A stretch of 64,000 nt of DNA from Phycisphaerae bacterium (GTDB lineage Bacteria > Planctomycetota > Phycisphaerae > UBA1845 > UTPLA1), in NCBI GenBank assembly GCA_019636475.1, contig JAHBXN010000004.1, positions 186,001-250,000 on the forward strand, read 5' to 3'. A program made the translations under genes and the position numbers. Below the pieces are notes generated by a model. The model worked only from the letters and a program-made list of their open reading frames with translations, was not told where the DNA came from and made no database searches. Each line of letters opens with the position of its first letter. Position 1 is the first letter of the stretch. Shown in pieces: positions 1-8,223 of the stretch.

Positions 1-1249
1 CTTGCGGGTCGACCACAACCATGCCGTTTGCGAACTCCAGTGGTATATCCCGCAACGCCGCCAGTATGGCCGTGTCTTCCGGCGGGTTGGATGGATCGGC
101 GACGGGATCCACCATGCGGTGGCATAAGTCGCAGGAGACGCCGAACTTGTCTGTCGGCAACACGGCCGAGCCGTTTGTCGGCACGGATCGTCCGTCGAGC
201 CAGGCGCTCGACGTGTGGCAGCGCACGCACAAATCACCGCTATCCGGCGCATCCTGGTTTGCAATGGTCATGCACGCTTCGAAGAGTAGATCGCGCGATG
301 CGTGCGCCATCATGCTGCCTTGCCAGTTGAAGAGCGGTTCAACGGCCGCATCATAGCCGCCGTGGCAAGCGGAGCAGTTCTCGGGATTATTGAGCGGCGC
401 TGCATTGAATGGCTGAGTTCCCGGCAGATCAAAGTCGCGAAGTGTGGTCGGCACGATGCCACCGGGTGGAGACTGAATGACGAATGCCGAGTCGCTTTGA
501 TCCTCGCCGAGATTACTTGCATTGTCGGTTGCCTCGATTCGGATCCGACCGAGCGGCGTCGGGCGGTTTGGAATGAAGACTGTGGCCTGGCCTGCCGTCC
601 CTGTTTGCGTCAGCTTCTGGGCAAGGATTCTGAATTTTCCGCCATCGTCCTCGGAAATCAGGATGTCGATACGGGCGATGCCGCTTGCGTCAACGGCTGT
701 CCATTGCACATTGATTGCACTATTCGCCATGAGTGTTTCGCCACCATTCGGATAGAGAACGGTGACAGCCGGCGGAGTGGTGTCGGCGGCGGTGGCCGGG
801 ACGAGGTGATTCTGAATATCCGAAAGTGCCACATTGGAGACACTTCCGACATTGGCGGGAGTTAATCCGGCGAAGGTCGGCGTGTTTCCGTAGGCGACGG
901 AGTCGGTGATCTCCGTCAGATTTGAGTAGCCGTCACCGTCGTTGTCCTCGTTCTGAATGAAGACCATCGCGCTGCGGCGACCGGCATCGGTGTTTGGATA
1001 GCTTCCAAGCACCTGGGCAAGGCGGTCGCCATATCCATTTCGTGTGCCTGCGCCGAGAAAGTTCAAGTGGCATTGTCCGCAGTGGGCCGGGCGACTCGGC
1101 ACCGAGTCCAGTACCGTATTCACGGCATTCGGATACTGGGCGAAGAAAGATTGTCGGATGTTTGGTCGGGCATCGGCCGTTGATACCAGGGTGACGGTAG
1201 TGGAGAAGGCAACGAAGACGGCATGCACGGAGCGGCGAGTCATACACAT
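1..1249 (-). CDS. Secreted multihaem c-type cytochrome (3' end off window)
   Basis: The reverse strand is open from an ATG at 1249 (a second in-frame ATG lies at 1243) to the left edge, so the C-terminus is missing. A GGAGG lies 8 nt before the 1249 start. The N-terminus (MTRRSVHAVFVAFSTT) looks like a signal peptide. At least four CxxCH haem c sites are visible: CGQCH near the N-terminus, then CSACH, CVRCH and CDLCH. Between the first and second sites lies a beta-rich, Fn3-like stretch and an acidic EDNDGDGYSNLTE segment that resembles a thrombospondin-3/EF-hand calcium loop. The protein is probably periplasmic or surface-exposed and transfers electrons. It lies downstream of nuoD on the same strand, separated by about 310 nt, so it is probably transcribed separately. 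Substrate unknown. Confidence 0.85.
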   Translation of the reverse strand, partial: MCMTRRSVHAVFVAFSTTVTLVSTADARPNIRQSFFAQYPNAVNTVLDSVPSRPAHCGQCHLNFLGAGTRNGYGDRLAQVLGSYPNTDAGRRSAMVFIQNEDNDGDGYSNLTEITDSVAYGNTPTFAGLTPANVGSVSNVALSDIQNHLVPATAADTTPPAVTVLYPNGGETLMANSAINVQWTAVDASGIARIDILISEDDGGKFRILAQKLTQTGTAGQATVFIPNRPTPLGRIRIEATDNASNLGEDQSDSAFVIQSPPGGIVPTTLRDFDLPGTQPFNAAPLNNPENCSACHGGYDAAVEPLFNWQGSMMAHASRDLLFEACMTIANQDAPDSGDLCVRCHTSSAWLDGRSVPTNGSAVLPTDKFGVSCDLCHRMVDPVADPSNPPEDTAILAALRDIPLEFANGMVVVDPQ

Positions 1250-1556
1250 GACGAAAACCTCCGCTCGGCATCAAGATTCGTGATTGGCGAAAATTCCGAA
1301 CGGCTACAGCAAAGCCGAGCATCAATAATTGAAATTTCCAAGCACGTTGTCCGGGTGCCCCGGAAGAACTAAGCAACTTCGATGCCGGACTGTGGAGGCG
1401 GCGCATTTGGTGATTCGAAAACAGCCGATGATGCGGGTCGCGTCACGACTTGAGGCGGGAGATGCGGTCAAGAATTCGGGAGGGCGGTCTCATTTCCCCA
1501 ACTGAAGTGGGAAATGCCGCAAGCCTGCGGAAAAAAGACGTGCGAGGTCAGGTCGA
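1250..1556. other. Intergenic region between nuoD and the cytochrome gene
   Basis: No convincing coding sequence is seen; the open frames here lack ribosome-binding sites and protein-like composition. It holds the leader and Shine-Dalgarno of the cytochrome gene at the low-coordinate end and a weak hairpin after nuoD at the high-coordinate end. Confidence 0.5.
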
Positions 1557-1574
1557 TTAACGATCGACCTCACC
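1531..1574 (-). terminator. Weak terminator-like hairpin at the end of nuoD
   Basis: On the minus strand the arms GGT-x-AGGTCGA and TCGACCT-x-ACC (1546-1556 and 1564-1574) pair over 7+3 bp with one mismatch and overlap the nuoD stop codon. A six-T run (1531-1536) follows, but only after a 9-nt gap, so intrinsic termination is uncertain. Confidence 0.3.
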
Positions 1575-2756
1575 CATTACGACATCGATGCTGCCGATGA
1601 TGGCAGCCATGTCGCCGAGCAGGACGTTTCTTCCGACTTTTTCCGTGATGCAGAGATTGCAGAAGCTGGGGCCGCGGGCCTTTACGCGAGCGGGAATCGC
1701 GCCGCCGTCGCCTTTAACAAAAAAACCAAGCTGTCCGCGAGGATTCTCGATTTCGAAGTACACTTCATCATCGGGCAGTTTCAGAGTTTTGCCCTTCTTG
1801 TGGAGCGTTTCCTGGCCTTCGGTGCCGCGAAGCTTTTCGAGGGCCTGGCGGATGATCTTCACGGATTGCTCCATCTCGCACATGCGTACGAAGTAGCGGT
1901 CCCAGCAGTCGCCGACGGTGCCTTTGCGTCCATCGCCGACGGGAATATCAAAATCGAATTCTTCGTAGCCGGAATAGGGCTTGGCCTTGCGAAGGTCGAA
2001 ATTGACTCCCGATCCACGCAGGACCGGACCTGACAGGCCGTACTCAATCGCGTCCGCTGCCGTGATGACGCCAACGTTTCCGGTTCGTTTGACGAAGATG
2101 TGATTGTATGAGAGCAGGTTGTTGTATTCGTCGATCTTCGGCTCGAAGTAATCGAGGAACTCCGTACAGACGTCGATGAAGTTTTCCGGCACGTCGTCCG
2201 TCACGCCGCCAATGGTGATGTAGCTGTAGGTCAGCCTGGCTCCGCAGGTATTCTCGAAAAGATCGAGGATGTACTCTCGCTCGCGGAAGCAGTAGAGGAA
2301 TGGCGTGAACGCGCCGAGATCGAGGCCGTATGTGCCGATTGCGACGAGATGCGAAGCGATGCGGTTCAGTTCCGCGAAGATGACCCGGATATATCGGCTT
2401 CGTGCGGTGATCTCGGCTTCAAGCCCGGAGAGCTTTTCGACAGCCAACGCGAACGCCAGGTTGTTGTTCATACCCGCGAGGTAGTCCATTCGGTCCGTGT
2501 AGGGTACGTACTGGTAAGGTTGGACGGTCTCACCAATCTTCTCGGCGCAGCGATGGAGATAGCCGATATGCGGCACGGACTCGAGCACCATCTCGCCGTC
2601 GGTGCGAAGGACGACTCGGAGCACGCCGTGGGTCGCGGGATGCTGCGGCCCCATGTTGACGAGCATTTCCTCGGTGGGTAGGTCTTCCTGCTGAATGCGA
2701 TCAACTGAAAGATCGAGGTTGATGTCCGGCTGGGCTTCGAGGGTGATGTCAGCCAT
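1557..2756 (-). CDS. nuoD: NADH-quinone oxidoreductase subunit D
   Basis: This is the 49-kDa subunit of complex I, a peripheral-arm protein that helps form the quinone site together with NuoB. The 399-residue length is normal. Diagnostic motifs are NMGPQHPATHG near the N-terminus, the Cys-bearing CNLCITEKVG segment, and the C-terminal IIGSIDVVMGEVDR. I chose the ATG at 2756, preceded by GAGGAAC about 11 nt upstream; an in-frame TTG at 2774 would add six residues. It is the last gene of the run nuoI-A-B-C-D, and NuoC and NuoD are separate proteins rather than fused as in some enterobacteria. Confidence 0.97.
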   Translation of the reverse strand: MADITLEAQPDINLDLSVDRIQQEDLPTEEMLVNMGPQHPATHGVLRVVLRTDGEMVLESVPHIGYLHRCAEKIGETVQPYQYVPYTDRMDYLAGMNNNLAFALAVEKLSGLEAEITARSRYIRVIFAELNRIASHLVAIGTYGLDLGAFTPFLYCFREREYILDLFENTCGARLTYSYITIGGVTDDVPENFIDVCTEFLDYFEPKIDEYNNLLSYNHIFVKRTGNVGVITAADAIEYGLSGPVLRGSGVNFDLRKAKPYSGYEEFDFDIPVGDGRKGTVGDCWDRYFVRMCEMEQSVKIIRQALEKLRGTEGQETLHKKGKTLKLPDDEVYFEIENPRGQLGFFVKGDGGAIPARVKARGPSFCNLCITEKVGRNVLLGDMAAIIGSIDVVMGEVDR

Positions 2757-2813
2757 GGTCTGTGCGTTCCTCAATTTGAATTTCGCTTACGAAGGGAAGC
2801 TCGGTCGAATCGG

Positions 2814-3377
2814 TCAATGAATGGGTCGCGTCTGTTCGTATTCAGTCACGGCGGGGATGCCATGATACTCCATCGGGAATTTGTAGTCCTTCTGAAGGGG
2901 GTGCCCGGCCCAGTCGTCGGGGCAGAGGATTCGGCGCGGGTGGGTGCCGTCCTCATCGGTCACGGAGTCGGGATGGCCGTCAAAGACGATTCCCATCAGG
3001 TCATAGGCCTCTCGCTCGTGCCAATCGGCCGCTCGCCATACATCGGCGACCGTGGGTATGCGCGGCGCGGATCGCGGCACTCTGATCTCGAACGCAATTT
3101 CGTTGGCCATGGTCCATGCCGCGCCGGGCCTGGCAGCGGATCGAACTGAAAGCAGGTCGTATATGGCTGCAAATTGTTCGTCCTCAAGCAAGTCAACGGC
3201 CGTAATGCAGCGAAGGAAATTGAGCTGGAGGCGCGAATCGCTCTTCAGAAATCGGGCGACTTCAGGCCAGGCATCCGGCCGAACTTCGATCCGAGGATGC
3301 GCGGTTTCGAATTTGAAACCGGCGATCTTCTCGCCGAACTGCTTTTTCAACAAATCCGCCAGTTCTTCTGGTGCCAT
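2814..3377 (-). CDS. nuoC: NADH-quinone oxidoreductase subunit C
   Basis: This is the 30-kDa subunit of complex I (187 aa), a peripheral-arm scaffold protein that contacts NuoD and NuoB. The family signature [18 protein letters not shown] is present, followed by the [18 protein letters not shown] box. A roughly 8-residue acidic insertion (SVTDEDGT) separates the two boxes, which are usually nearly contiguous. It starts with ATG 29 nt after the end of nuoB and ends 57 nt before nuoD, consistent with co-transcription. Confidence 0.96.
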   Translation of the reverse strand: MAPEELADLLKKQFGEKIAGFKFETAHPRIEVRPDAWPEVARFLKSDSRLQLNFLRCITAVDLLEDEQFAAIYDLLSVRSAARPGAAWTMANEIAFEIRVPRSAPRIPTVADVWRAADWHEREAYDLMGIVFDGHPDSVTDEDGTHPRRILCPDDWAGHPLQKDYKFPMEYHGIPAVTEYEQTRPIH

Positions 3378-3406
3378 AGTCTTGTCACATTCTGCGAAGA
3401 TAAGGG

Positions 3407-3946
3407 TTAGTTTGTTGCGGTGGTCGCCGGTGAAAATGCAGCGTCCTTGACGGCCAGCCAGCGATCCCGGGCCAGCGACTGGTGCTTGATTTTGTCCTGC
3501 AGGCGCATCAGTCCTTCGATCAGCGCCTCAGGTCGAGGGGGACACCCGGGGACGTAGATGTCCACGGGTACGACGAGGTCCACGCCTTTGACGACATGGT
3601 AGCCGTTCTTGAAGTATGGACCGCCGCCGATCGTGCAGGCGCCCATCGCCATGACGTACTTCGGTTCGGGCATCTGGTTGTAGAGTCGCTTGACACGACT
3701 GGCCATCTTGTATGTCACGGTGCCGGCGACGATCATCAGATCGGCCTGACGTGGGCTGGCGCGAAAGGCGCCCGCACCGAAACGGTCCACGTCGAATCGG
3801 CTGGCGCCAATGGCCATCATCTCGATGGCGCAGCATGCCAGGCCGAAGGTCATCGGCCAGATGCTGCACGTTCGACCCCAGTTGATCGCCCAATCGAGCG
3901 ATGTGATGATCATGCCTTCTTCAAAGCGATTCTCGATCCAGCTCAT
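3407..3946 (-). CDS. nuoB: NADH-quinone oxidoreductase subunit B
   Basis: This 179-residue complex I subunit carries the N2 iron-sulfur cluster that hands electrons to quinone. The ligands are visible: the adjacent cysteines in [10 protein letters not shown], the Cys in [11 protein letters not shown] and the Cys in [10 protein letters not shown]. The N-terminus ([20 protein letters not shown]) is typical of the family. It lies 105 nt downstream of nuoA and 29 nt upstream of nuoC. Confidence 0.97.
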   Translation of the reverse strand: MSWIENRFEEGMIITSLDWAINWGRTCSIWPMTFGLACCAIEMMAIGASRFDVDRFGAGAFRASPRQADLMIVAGTVTYKMASRVKRLYNQMPEPKYVMAMGACTIGGGPYFKNGYHVVKGVDLVVPVDIYVPGCPPRPEALIEGLMRLQDKIKHQSLARDRWLAVKDAAFSPATTATN

Positions 3947-4051
3947 ATCTCACCAATCCGCAAATTGCTTTCGTTCCGACAAGTCTTCGTCCGATGCGGC
4001 TCGCCCGTCTCAGCCGGCGCTTGGGTGCCGCGTGGAGCCGGGCCTCTTGTT

Positions 4052-4489
4052 TCAGGCCCACTGCCGCGCGGCTTTACCCATCCGATCGTCCGGCCGAGCT
4101 TCGACTGGCTGGCGTTGTCCTTCCGTGGCCCGGACCCAGTCAAGGTAGCCGAATCGCCACAGGTAGAGAAATCCGAGCACCAGCACCGCGAAGAAGAAGA
4201 GCATGTCCCACAGGCCGGCCACGCCCGCCGACTTATAGACGACCGCCCACGGGTAAAAGAGGGCGATTTCGATGTCGAAAATCAGAAACACCAGCGCGAC
4301 CACATAAAATCGAAGATCGAACTGAACCCAGCTCGAACCGATGGTCGGCTCGCCGCACTCGTAGGCCGAATCCTTGTCGGGATGCGGCAGGGATGTCCTC
4401 AGAAACTTTCCGGCCAACAAAGCGACGAAGGCCATCAGAAAGCCGGCGAGGGCGAAGAGAAGAACTCCGAAAACGAGATCGTGACCCAT
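4052..4489 (-). CDS. nuoA: NADH-quinone oxidoreductase subunit A
   Basis: This 145-residue membrane subunit of complex I has three predicted transmembrane helices. The conserved cytosolic loop YECGEPTIGSSW and the membrane motif FDIEIALFYPWA are both present. The C-terminal tail after the third helix (about 25 residues, charged) is longer than in E. coli. It sits between nuoI, 108 nt upstream, and nuoB. Having nuoI ahead of nuoA differs from the canonical A-to-N order. Confidence 0.95.
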   Translation of the reverse strand: MGHDLVFGVLLFALAGFLMAFVALLAGKFLRTSLPHPDKDSAYECGEPTIGSSWVQFDLRFYVVALVFLIFDIEIALFYPWAVVYKSAGVAGLWDMLFFFAVLVLGFLYLWRFGYLDWVRATEGQRQPVEARPDDRMGKAARQWA

Positions 4490-4597
4490 TTTGCTTTATC
4501 CATGGACCGGTTTGTCAGTTTTCACAGTCAGTCAACCTGCACGACTTTGCGCTGGCTCGGATCCGGCGCAGATTTTTCCGCCTCGTCTGGCGGCGGT

Positions 4598-5185
4598 TCA
4601 GCTTCCCTTGGACGGCTGGAGCGCTTTAAGCATTTCTTCGCGAACGGGCCTGGCGCGTTCCTCCCAGCGCTGTTTCATGTCACCTGCCCAGGCCGGCATA
4701 TTCGGCTTCTGCATCCAGTAGGGTTCCGGCGTTTGTTTCCCTTGCTTTGCTAATTCGGTAAATTCGACAATCATGTCTTCGCGGGTGTAGGCGCTCAGAT
4801 CGTGATTCTCACCCATGTGGATGCAGTCCGTCGGACATGGATCCGTGCAAAGTGCGCAAAACATGCATTTGGAATAGTCGATCGCATATCGTTCCAACGC
4901 ACCGCCAACGGCCACGCCGCTGGCCTTGTCGATTTTCCGAGGACCGCTTTTCTCTATGTAAATACAGTCGACAGGGCACGCTTTCGCGCATTGGTCGCAT
5001 GCGATGCACTTTTCGGCTTCGAACCAATGGAAACCGCGAAAGCGCGATTTCACGACCGGCGCAACGTCCGGATACTGGACCGTCACCGTCTTCGCAAAGC
5101 AATACTTCAGGGTGATTTTCATCCCAATTGCGATGGTCCGGACGGTGTCGAAGATGTTGCGAAAATACTCTCGGGCTGTCGCCAT
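4598..5185 (-). CDS. nuoI: NADH-quinone oxidoreductase subunit I (2 x 4Fe-4S)
   Basis: This 195-residue protein carries two 4Fe-4S clusters (N6a and N6b) that relay electrons to NuoB. Both CxxCxxCxxxC sites are clear: CIACDQCAKACP and CMFCALCTDPCP. I use the ATG at 5185 (MATAREYF), which has an upstream GAGAGG box; the frame stays open to 5659, but that extension has no NuoI-like sequence and is Pro/Arg/Ser-rich. The C-terminal tail (about 55 residues after the second cluster) contains a Trp/Met-rich stretch. It is the first gene of the nuo run, and the remaining subunits (E-H, J-N) are not in the window. Confidence 0.95.
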   Translation of the reverse strand: MATAREYFRNIFDTVRTIAIGMKITLKYCFAKTVTVQYPDVAPVVKSRFRGFHWFEAEKCIACDQCAKACPVDCIYIEKSGPRKIDKASGVAVGGALERYAIDYSKCMFCALCTDPCPTDCIHMGENHDLSAYTREDMIVEFTELAKQGKQTPEPYWMQKPNMPAWAGDMKQRWEERARPVREEMLKALQPSKGS

Positions 5186-5382
5186 AAGCAATTGCCTCTC
5201 GGGCACTTGGCAGAGCACCGACACCGCGCCCTGTGTGCACGCCAGAGGGCTTTCGTTTGCGGCGAGGTGATGCATTCCAATATATCCGGGAGTATAGCGG
5301 CCTGTGGAACATTGCACCACCCGCAGGGCCGTGAGCTTTGGAGCCGAAAGGTCGTCTAAAATGGGGGGCAGATCGATCGCAC

Positions 5383-5517
5383 ATGTCGAATCCGTTTGCG
5401 GAGGACCGACACGAAACCGTAGACTATGCGTTTGCGTTGGCGGCGGGAAGCGTCGCGGCGTTTGGCTGCGCCAAAGCGGCAATGTGTTTTGCGAGCGGGA
5501 TTGCCCGCTGTTCGTGA
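5383..5517 (+). CDS. Possible small protein, 44 aa
   Basis: This ATG-to-TGA frame lies just before the lipoprotein gene, whose start is 19 nt downstream. It encodes an acidic head (MSNPFAEDRHETVDYAF) and an Ala/Gly/Cys-rich tail with four cysteines. A G-run (GGGGGG) lies about 13 nt before the ATG, which is far for a ribosome-binding site. No family is recognised. The rest of the 351-nt stretch between nuoI and the lipoprotein gene shows nothing else; it must hold divergent promoters. It could be a chance frame. Confidence 0.25.
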   Translation: MSNPFAEDRHETVDYAFALAAGSVAAFGCAKAAMCFASGIARCS

Positions 5518-5536
5518 CGAAGTCAGGTGAAACAAT

Positions 5537-6484
5537 ATGCTGAATCGCTCGATTGTCGTTCTGATCGCGTCGGTGATTACGGCATGCGCTGCCGAGAAAT
5601 CGGCGGCCGGAACGGTTGTCGAGGGGTTGGAGGTCGGACATCCGATTATTGCGCTGCACCTGCGACCGGCCGAGGGGGGGGATCCGCTCTCGGTCGATTC
5701 ATTTCGTGAACGGAAACTCCTGATCGTTCATTTCGCGCCCTGGCACGCGCAGAGCGTAGAGACGCTGGAGACATGGATTTCCGCGACGAAGAAGCTGCGG
5801 GCGTCGAAGAAAATTGCGCTGGTGGCGATCATGCACGAACAGCGTGCGGAGCGCGCCGCGATCTTTGCTCGGTGGAAGAAGTACGGGATTCCGCTTTTGC
5901 ACGATCCGTACAATTTTTCGAGCGTGGACAGCCTTCCGACAGTCGTTGCGGTCGATGAGATGGGTTTTGTTCGGCTGATCAATCCTGTTCCTGAGACGAT
6001 TGAGCGGGAATTTGTGAAGAAGAAGTTCAAGGCTGGAAAATACGAGGCACGTGCGCCCGAATTGGAACCCCCAAACCATCGGGCGTTGAAGCGAATGGCC
6101 GCCGAAAGTCGGGATGAATCGATCGAACGACAATTGGGAGATGCGCTGGTCATCGCTGGCAGTTCGGTCGAACTGGATGAAGGGCTGCGCACCTATTCGC
6201 GAATCCTGCAAAAGAACCCGAAGGATTCGGTTGCGTTCTTCCGGCTGGGGGTCGGTCTTCTTGCGCGTTCGGAATCCGGGGAGGCTGAGGAGTCCGATCG
6301 CGATTCCGCCCTGGAAAGTCTTCGGAACGCCGCCAAACTCTCTCCGGGAAATATTGTTTTTCAGGCGCGGTTGGCTGAATACGATCGAAAATCCGCGAAG
6401 CCGATGTCCGGCGTGGATTTCGACGGCTGGCTGAAACGTGCCGGCGGCACAGAGGAAACCGGGCGGACTGATGAAACTCCCTGA
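5537..6484 (+). CDS. Thioredoxin-fold lipoprotein with TPR-like C-terminus
   Basis: The 315-residue product begins with a hydrophobic signal and a lipobox-like VITAC, so it is probably a lipoprotein cleaved before Cys17. Residues about 30-160 resemble the AhpC/TlpA thioredoxin fold: a VGHPIIAL start, then LLIVHFAPWHAQS at the usual active-site position, but with WHAQS in place of WCxxC, so no redox-active cysteine pair exists. A later DSLPTVVAVDEMG matches the cis-Pro/strand region of that fold. Residues about 190-290 form helical TPR-like repeats (LRTYSRILQKNPKDSVAFFRLG). A scaffold or binding role is more likely than disulfide exchange. Specific function unknown. Confidence 0.7.
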   Translation: MLNRSIVVLIASVITACAAEKSAAGTVVEGLEVGHPIIALHLRPAEGGDPLSVDSFRERKLLIVHFAPWHAQSVETLETWISATKKLRASKKIALVAIMHEQRAERAAIFARWKKYGIPLLHDPYNFSSVDSLPTVVAVDEMGFVRLINPVPETIEREFVKKKFKAGKYEARAPELEPPNHRALKRMAAESRDESIERQLGDALVIAGSSVELDEGLRTYSRILQKNPKDSVAFFRLGVGLLARSESGEAEESDRDSALESLRNAAKLSPGNIVFQARLAEYDRKSAKPMSGVDFDGWLKRAGGTEETGRTDETP

Positions 6485-6506
6485 AGCGCCGGGTCAGCGG
6501 CATCCA

Positions 6507-6857
6507 TCAATACTCGCGGGGCTGAACGCTCTGGATTGAGAATATCCCGCGGACGCTGCCGGCTCTGAGCGATCGTCTCAGTAGATAGGCCGCGGTCGCA
6601 AGATTTCCGAGGAGAATCAGGAGAATCAACCAAGGCAGGGCCCGAATGAGGCTTCCTTCGATCAGGTAGATGGCCATGCCGGCGAATGCCAGTCCGATTC
6701 CCAAATCAAAAAGCGTCGTGATGCCCCACGGATCTCCCAGCATCCGCTCAAGCGCCGTCAGAACATTTTCACTTCTTCCGGCCCACAGGAACATCGCGAG
6801 GAAGGCCAGGATCACGGCACCGGCGCTTATCTGAAACAGCCATTTTCCGCGAGTCAT
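6507..6857 (-). CDS. Small membrane protein (DUF1475/DUF2834-like layout)
   Basis: The protein has 116 residues when started at the ATG at 6857, which has GGAGA 6 nt upstream; an in-frame TTG 18 nt further out is less likely. It has three predicted transmembrane helices, including a DPWGITTLFDLGIGL stretch that resembles small DUF1475/DUF2834-type membrane proteins, though this is from memory and unproven. It lies on the same strand about 97 nt after the methyltransferase gene, so the two may be co-transcribed. Function unknown. Confidence 0.65.
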   Translation of the reverse strand: MTRGKWLFQISAGAVILAFLAMFLWAGRSENVLTALERMLGDPWGITTLFDLGIGLAFAGMAIYLIEGSLIRALPWLILLILLGNLATAAYLLRRSLRAGSVRGIFSIQSVQPREY

Positions 6858-6953
6858 GGGTCGTCTCCATTTCAAGTGAAGCGACCCAATGATAGCGCGA
6901 CACTGGTTAGGCTGTCGTCGAATGTTCGGGCCCGGGGGAAGTCCCGCGCCACG

Positions 6954-7724
6954 TCAGGCTGTTTCGGCACGGGGCTCGCCGACCTCCACTGGTTTCCGGA
7001 AAGGCTGCGGAATGAGCATTGGTGTCTGTGCTCGATATCGCCGATAGTCGTCGCCGATTTGCGTCAACAGATCTCTTTCTTCGATTCGGGTACCGAGGAG
7101 GATGTAGGCCGTGAAGATGGAGGCAAACATGAGATGCCCCAGAGTCATCGTCGGGATGGCCCAGAAAGCGATCAAGAATCCGAGCATCAGCGGGTGTCGG
7201 ACGTACCGGTAGAGCGACTTCTTTGAAAAAGGCACCGGTCTATATTCGACGCCACGAAAATACATGAACACCTGCCGAAGCCCGAACAAGTCAAAGTGAT
7301 TGATGAGAAACGACGAGTATAGCGCGGTGCCCCATCCGGAGAAGGAAATGCTCAGCAGGAGAACCCGGCCCCAGCCCGAATCGACGGCCCAGATGACGGT
7401 GGGCATGGTTCGCCACTGCCACATCATCATCGCGAGGATTGCGGATGCGATCAGGACGAAGGTACTTCGCTCCGCGGCTGGCGGAATGACTCGTGTCCAC
7501 CACGACTTGAATCGTGGCCTTGCCATGACCGCATGTTGTAAGCCGAAGAGCAGCGGCCATATTGCATTAAGGAGGATGAAAAGTCCCGATTCCGCAATCG
7601 GCCCGTTGTCAATTGTCTTTGGAAGGCCGATGTCGGTCACGAATCCAATCAATGCGAGGAAAGTCAATAGAAATGCCGTGTAGCAAACGATTCCGTAGGT
7701 AAGTACCGCACTTCGCTTCGCCAT
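6954..7724 (-). CDS. mddA: Methanethiol S-methyltransferase-like membrane protein
   Basis: This 256-residue integral membrane protein has about six helices and a C-terminal half of the NnrU/isoprenylcysteine-methyltransferase type. The segment RYVRHPLMLGFLIAFWA followed by GTRIEERDLLTQIGDDYRRYR is the SAM-binding signature of the family, and the overall sequence strongly resembles MddA, which methylates methanethiol to dimethyl sulfide with S-adenosylmethionine. The early GLQHAVMARPRFK motif fits too. The start has AAGGAGGATC-type spacing (rc of 7725-7742 reads GGAGGATC). Biochemical specificity cannot be proven from sequence; another NnrU-type methyltransferase is the main alternative. Confidence 0.8.
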   Translation of the reverse strand: MAKRSAVLTYGIVCYTAFLLTFLALIGFVTDIGLPKTIDNGPIAESGLFILLNAIWPLLFGLQHAVMARPRFKSWWTRVIPPAAERSTFVLIASAILAMMMWQWRTMPTVIWAVDSGWGRVLLLSISFSGWGTALYSSFLINHFDLFGLRQVFMYFRGVEYRPVPFSKKSLYRYVRHPLMLGFLIAFWAIPTMTLGHLMFASIFTAYILLGTRIEERDLLTQIGDDYRRYRAQTPMLIPQPFRKPVEVGEPRAETA

Positions 7725-8223
7725 TTTTTAAGATCCTCCTGTCGCGTCGACCCCGTCGGTTGCGACCAACCGCGGTCCCATTCAAATCCGAGGGTTATGC
7801 GACATCGCGATCGGCGAATCACGCGCGAATCAGGTGGGAATCGCGTCGTCAGCGTTATTAATAACAGGTAAAGACACTGATTTTCGCGGCTCGTGATTCC
7901 CCTTGGGATAGCCGCAGTGGGCTGTGCATGGAATCGTCGGTGCGATATAGTGCGTTAAGTACTTTTCATTTATGCGTTTACAGCGACTCAAGAGCGTCCA
8001 TTGAAGTTTCTGTGCCTGTGAATTCCTGGCGGACAGTCTGGGGCCAAGGACCGAAAAAAATGTTGCCGCAACTCCGAAAAAGATTGACACGAAGGGGCCG
8101 GGTTCGATAATTTACCTAGTAGGTGGAAGAAGCCCCGGAGTGTGCTCGGAGAGGGAGTGCATCTGCGGGGGGTCGGAAGTCATGCGGGTCCTATCGTGGC
8201 TCGCAGAGGAGAAGGAAGCTTCA
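7725..8223. other. Divergent intergenic region upstream of the PEP-CTERM genes
   Basis: No convincing gene is seen. It holds the leader of the methyltransferase gene at the low end, a perfect 12-bp palindrome GTTATTAATAAC at 7854-7865 that could be an operator, a sigma-70-type promoter at 8084-8111 and an untranslated leader of about 100 nt before the first PEP-CTERM gene. Confidence 0.5.
8084..8111 (+). promoter_or_regulatory. Sigma-70-type promoter of the PEP-CTERM gene
   Basis: A perfect TTGACA -35 box (8084-8089) and a GATAAT -10 box (8106-8111) are separated by 16 nt. Transcription would begin near 8118, leaving a leader of about 105 nt before the ATG at 8224. This is the clearest promoter match I noticed in the window. 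Confidence 0.7.

Noticed and set aside
3482-4753. 423-codon plus-strand frame across nuoB and nuoA
   Set aside because: It is antisense to clear complex I genes and His/Arg-rich without domains.
4598-5659. Extended 353-residue version of NuoI
   Set aside because: Residues upstream of 5185 do not resemble NuoI and the 5185 ATG has a good ribosome-binding site.
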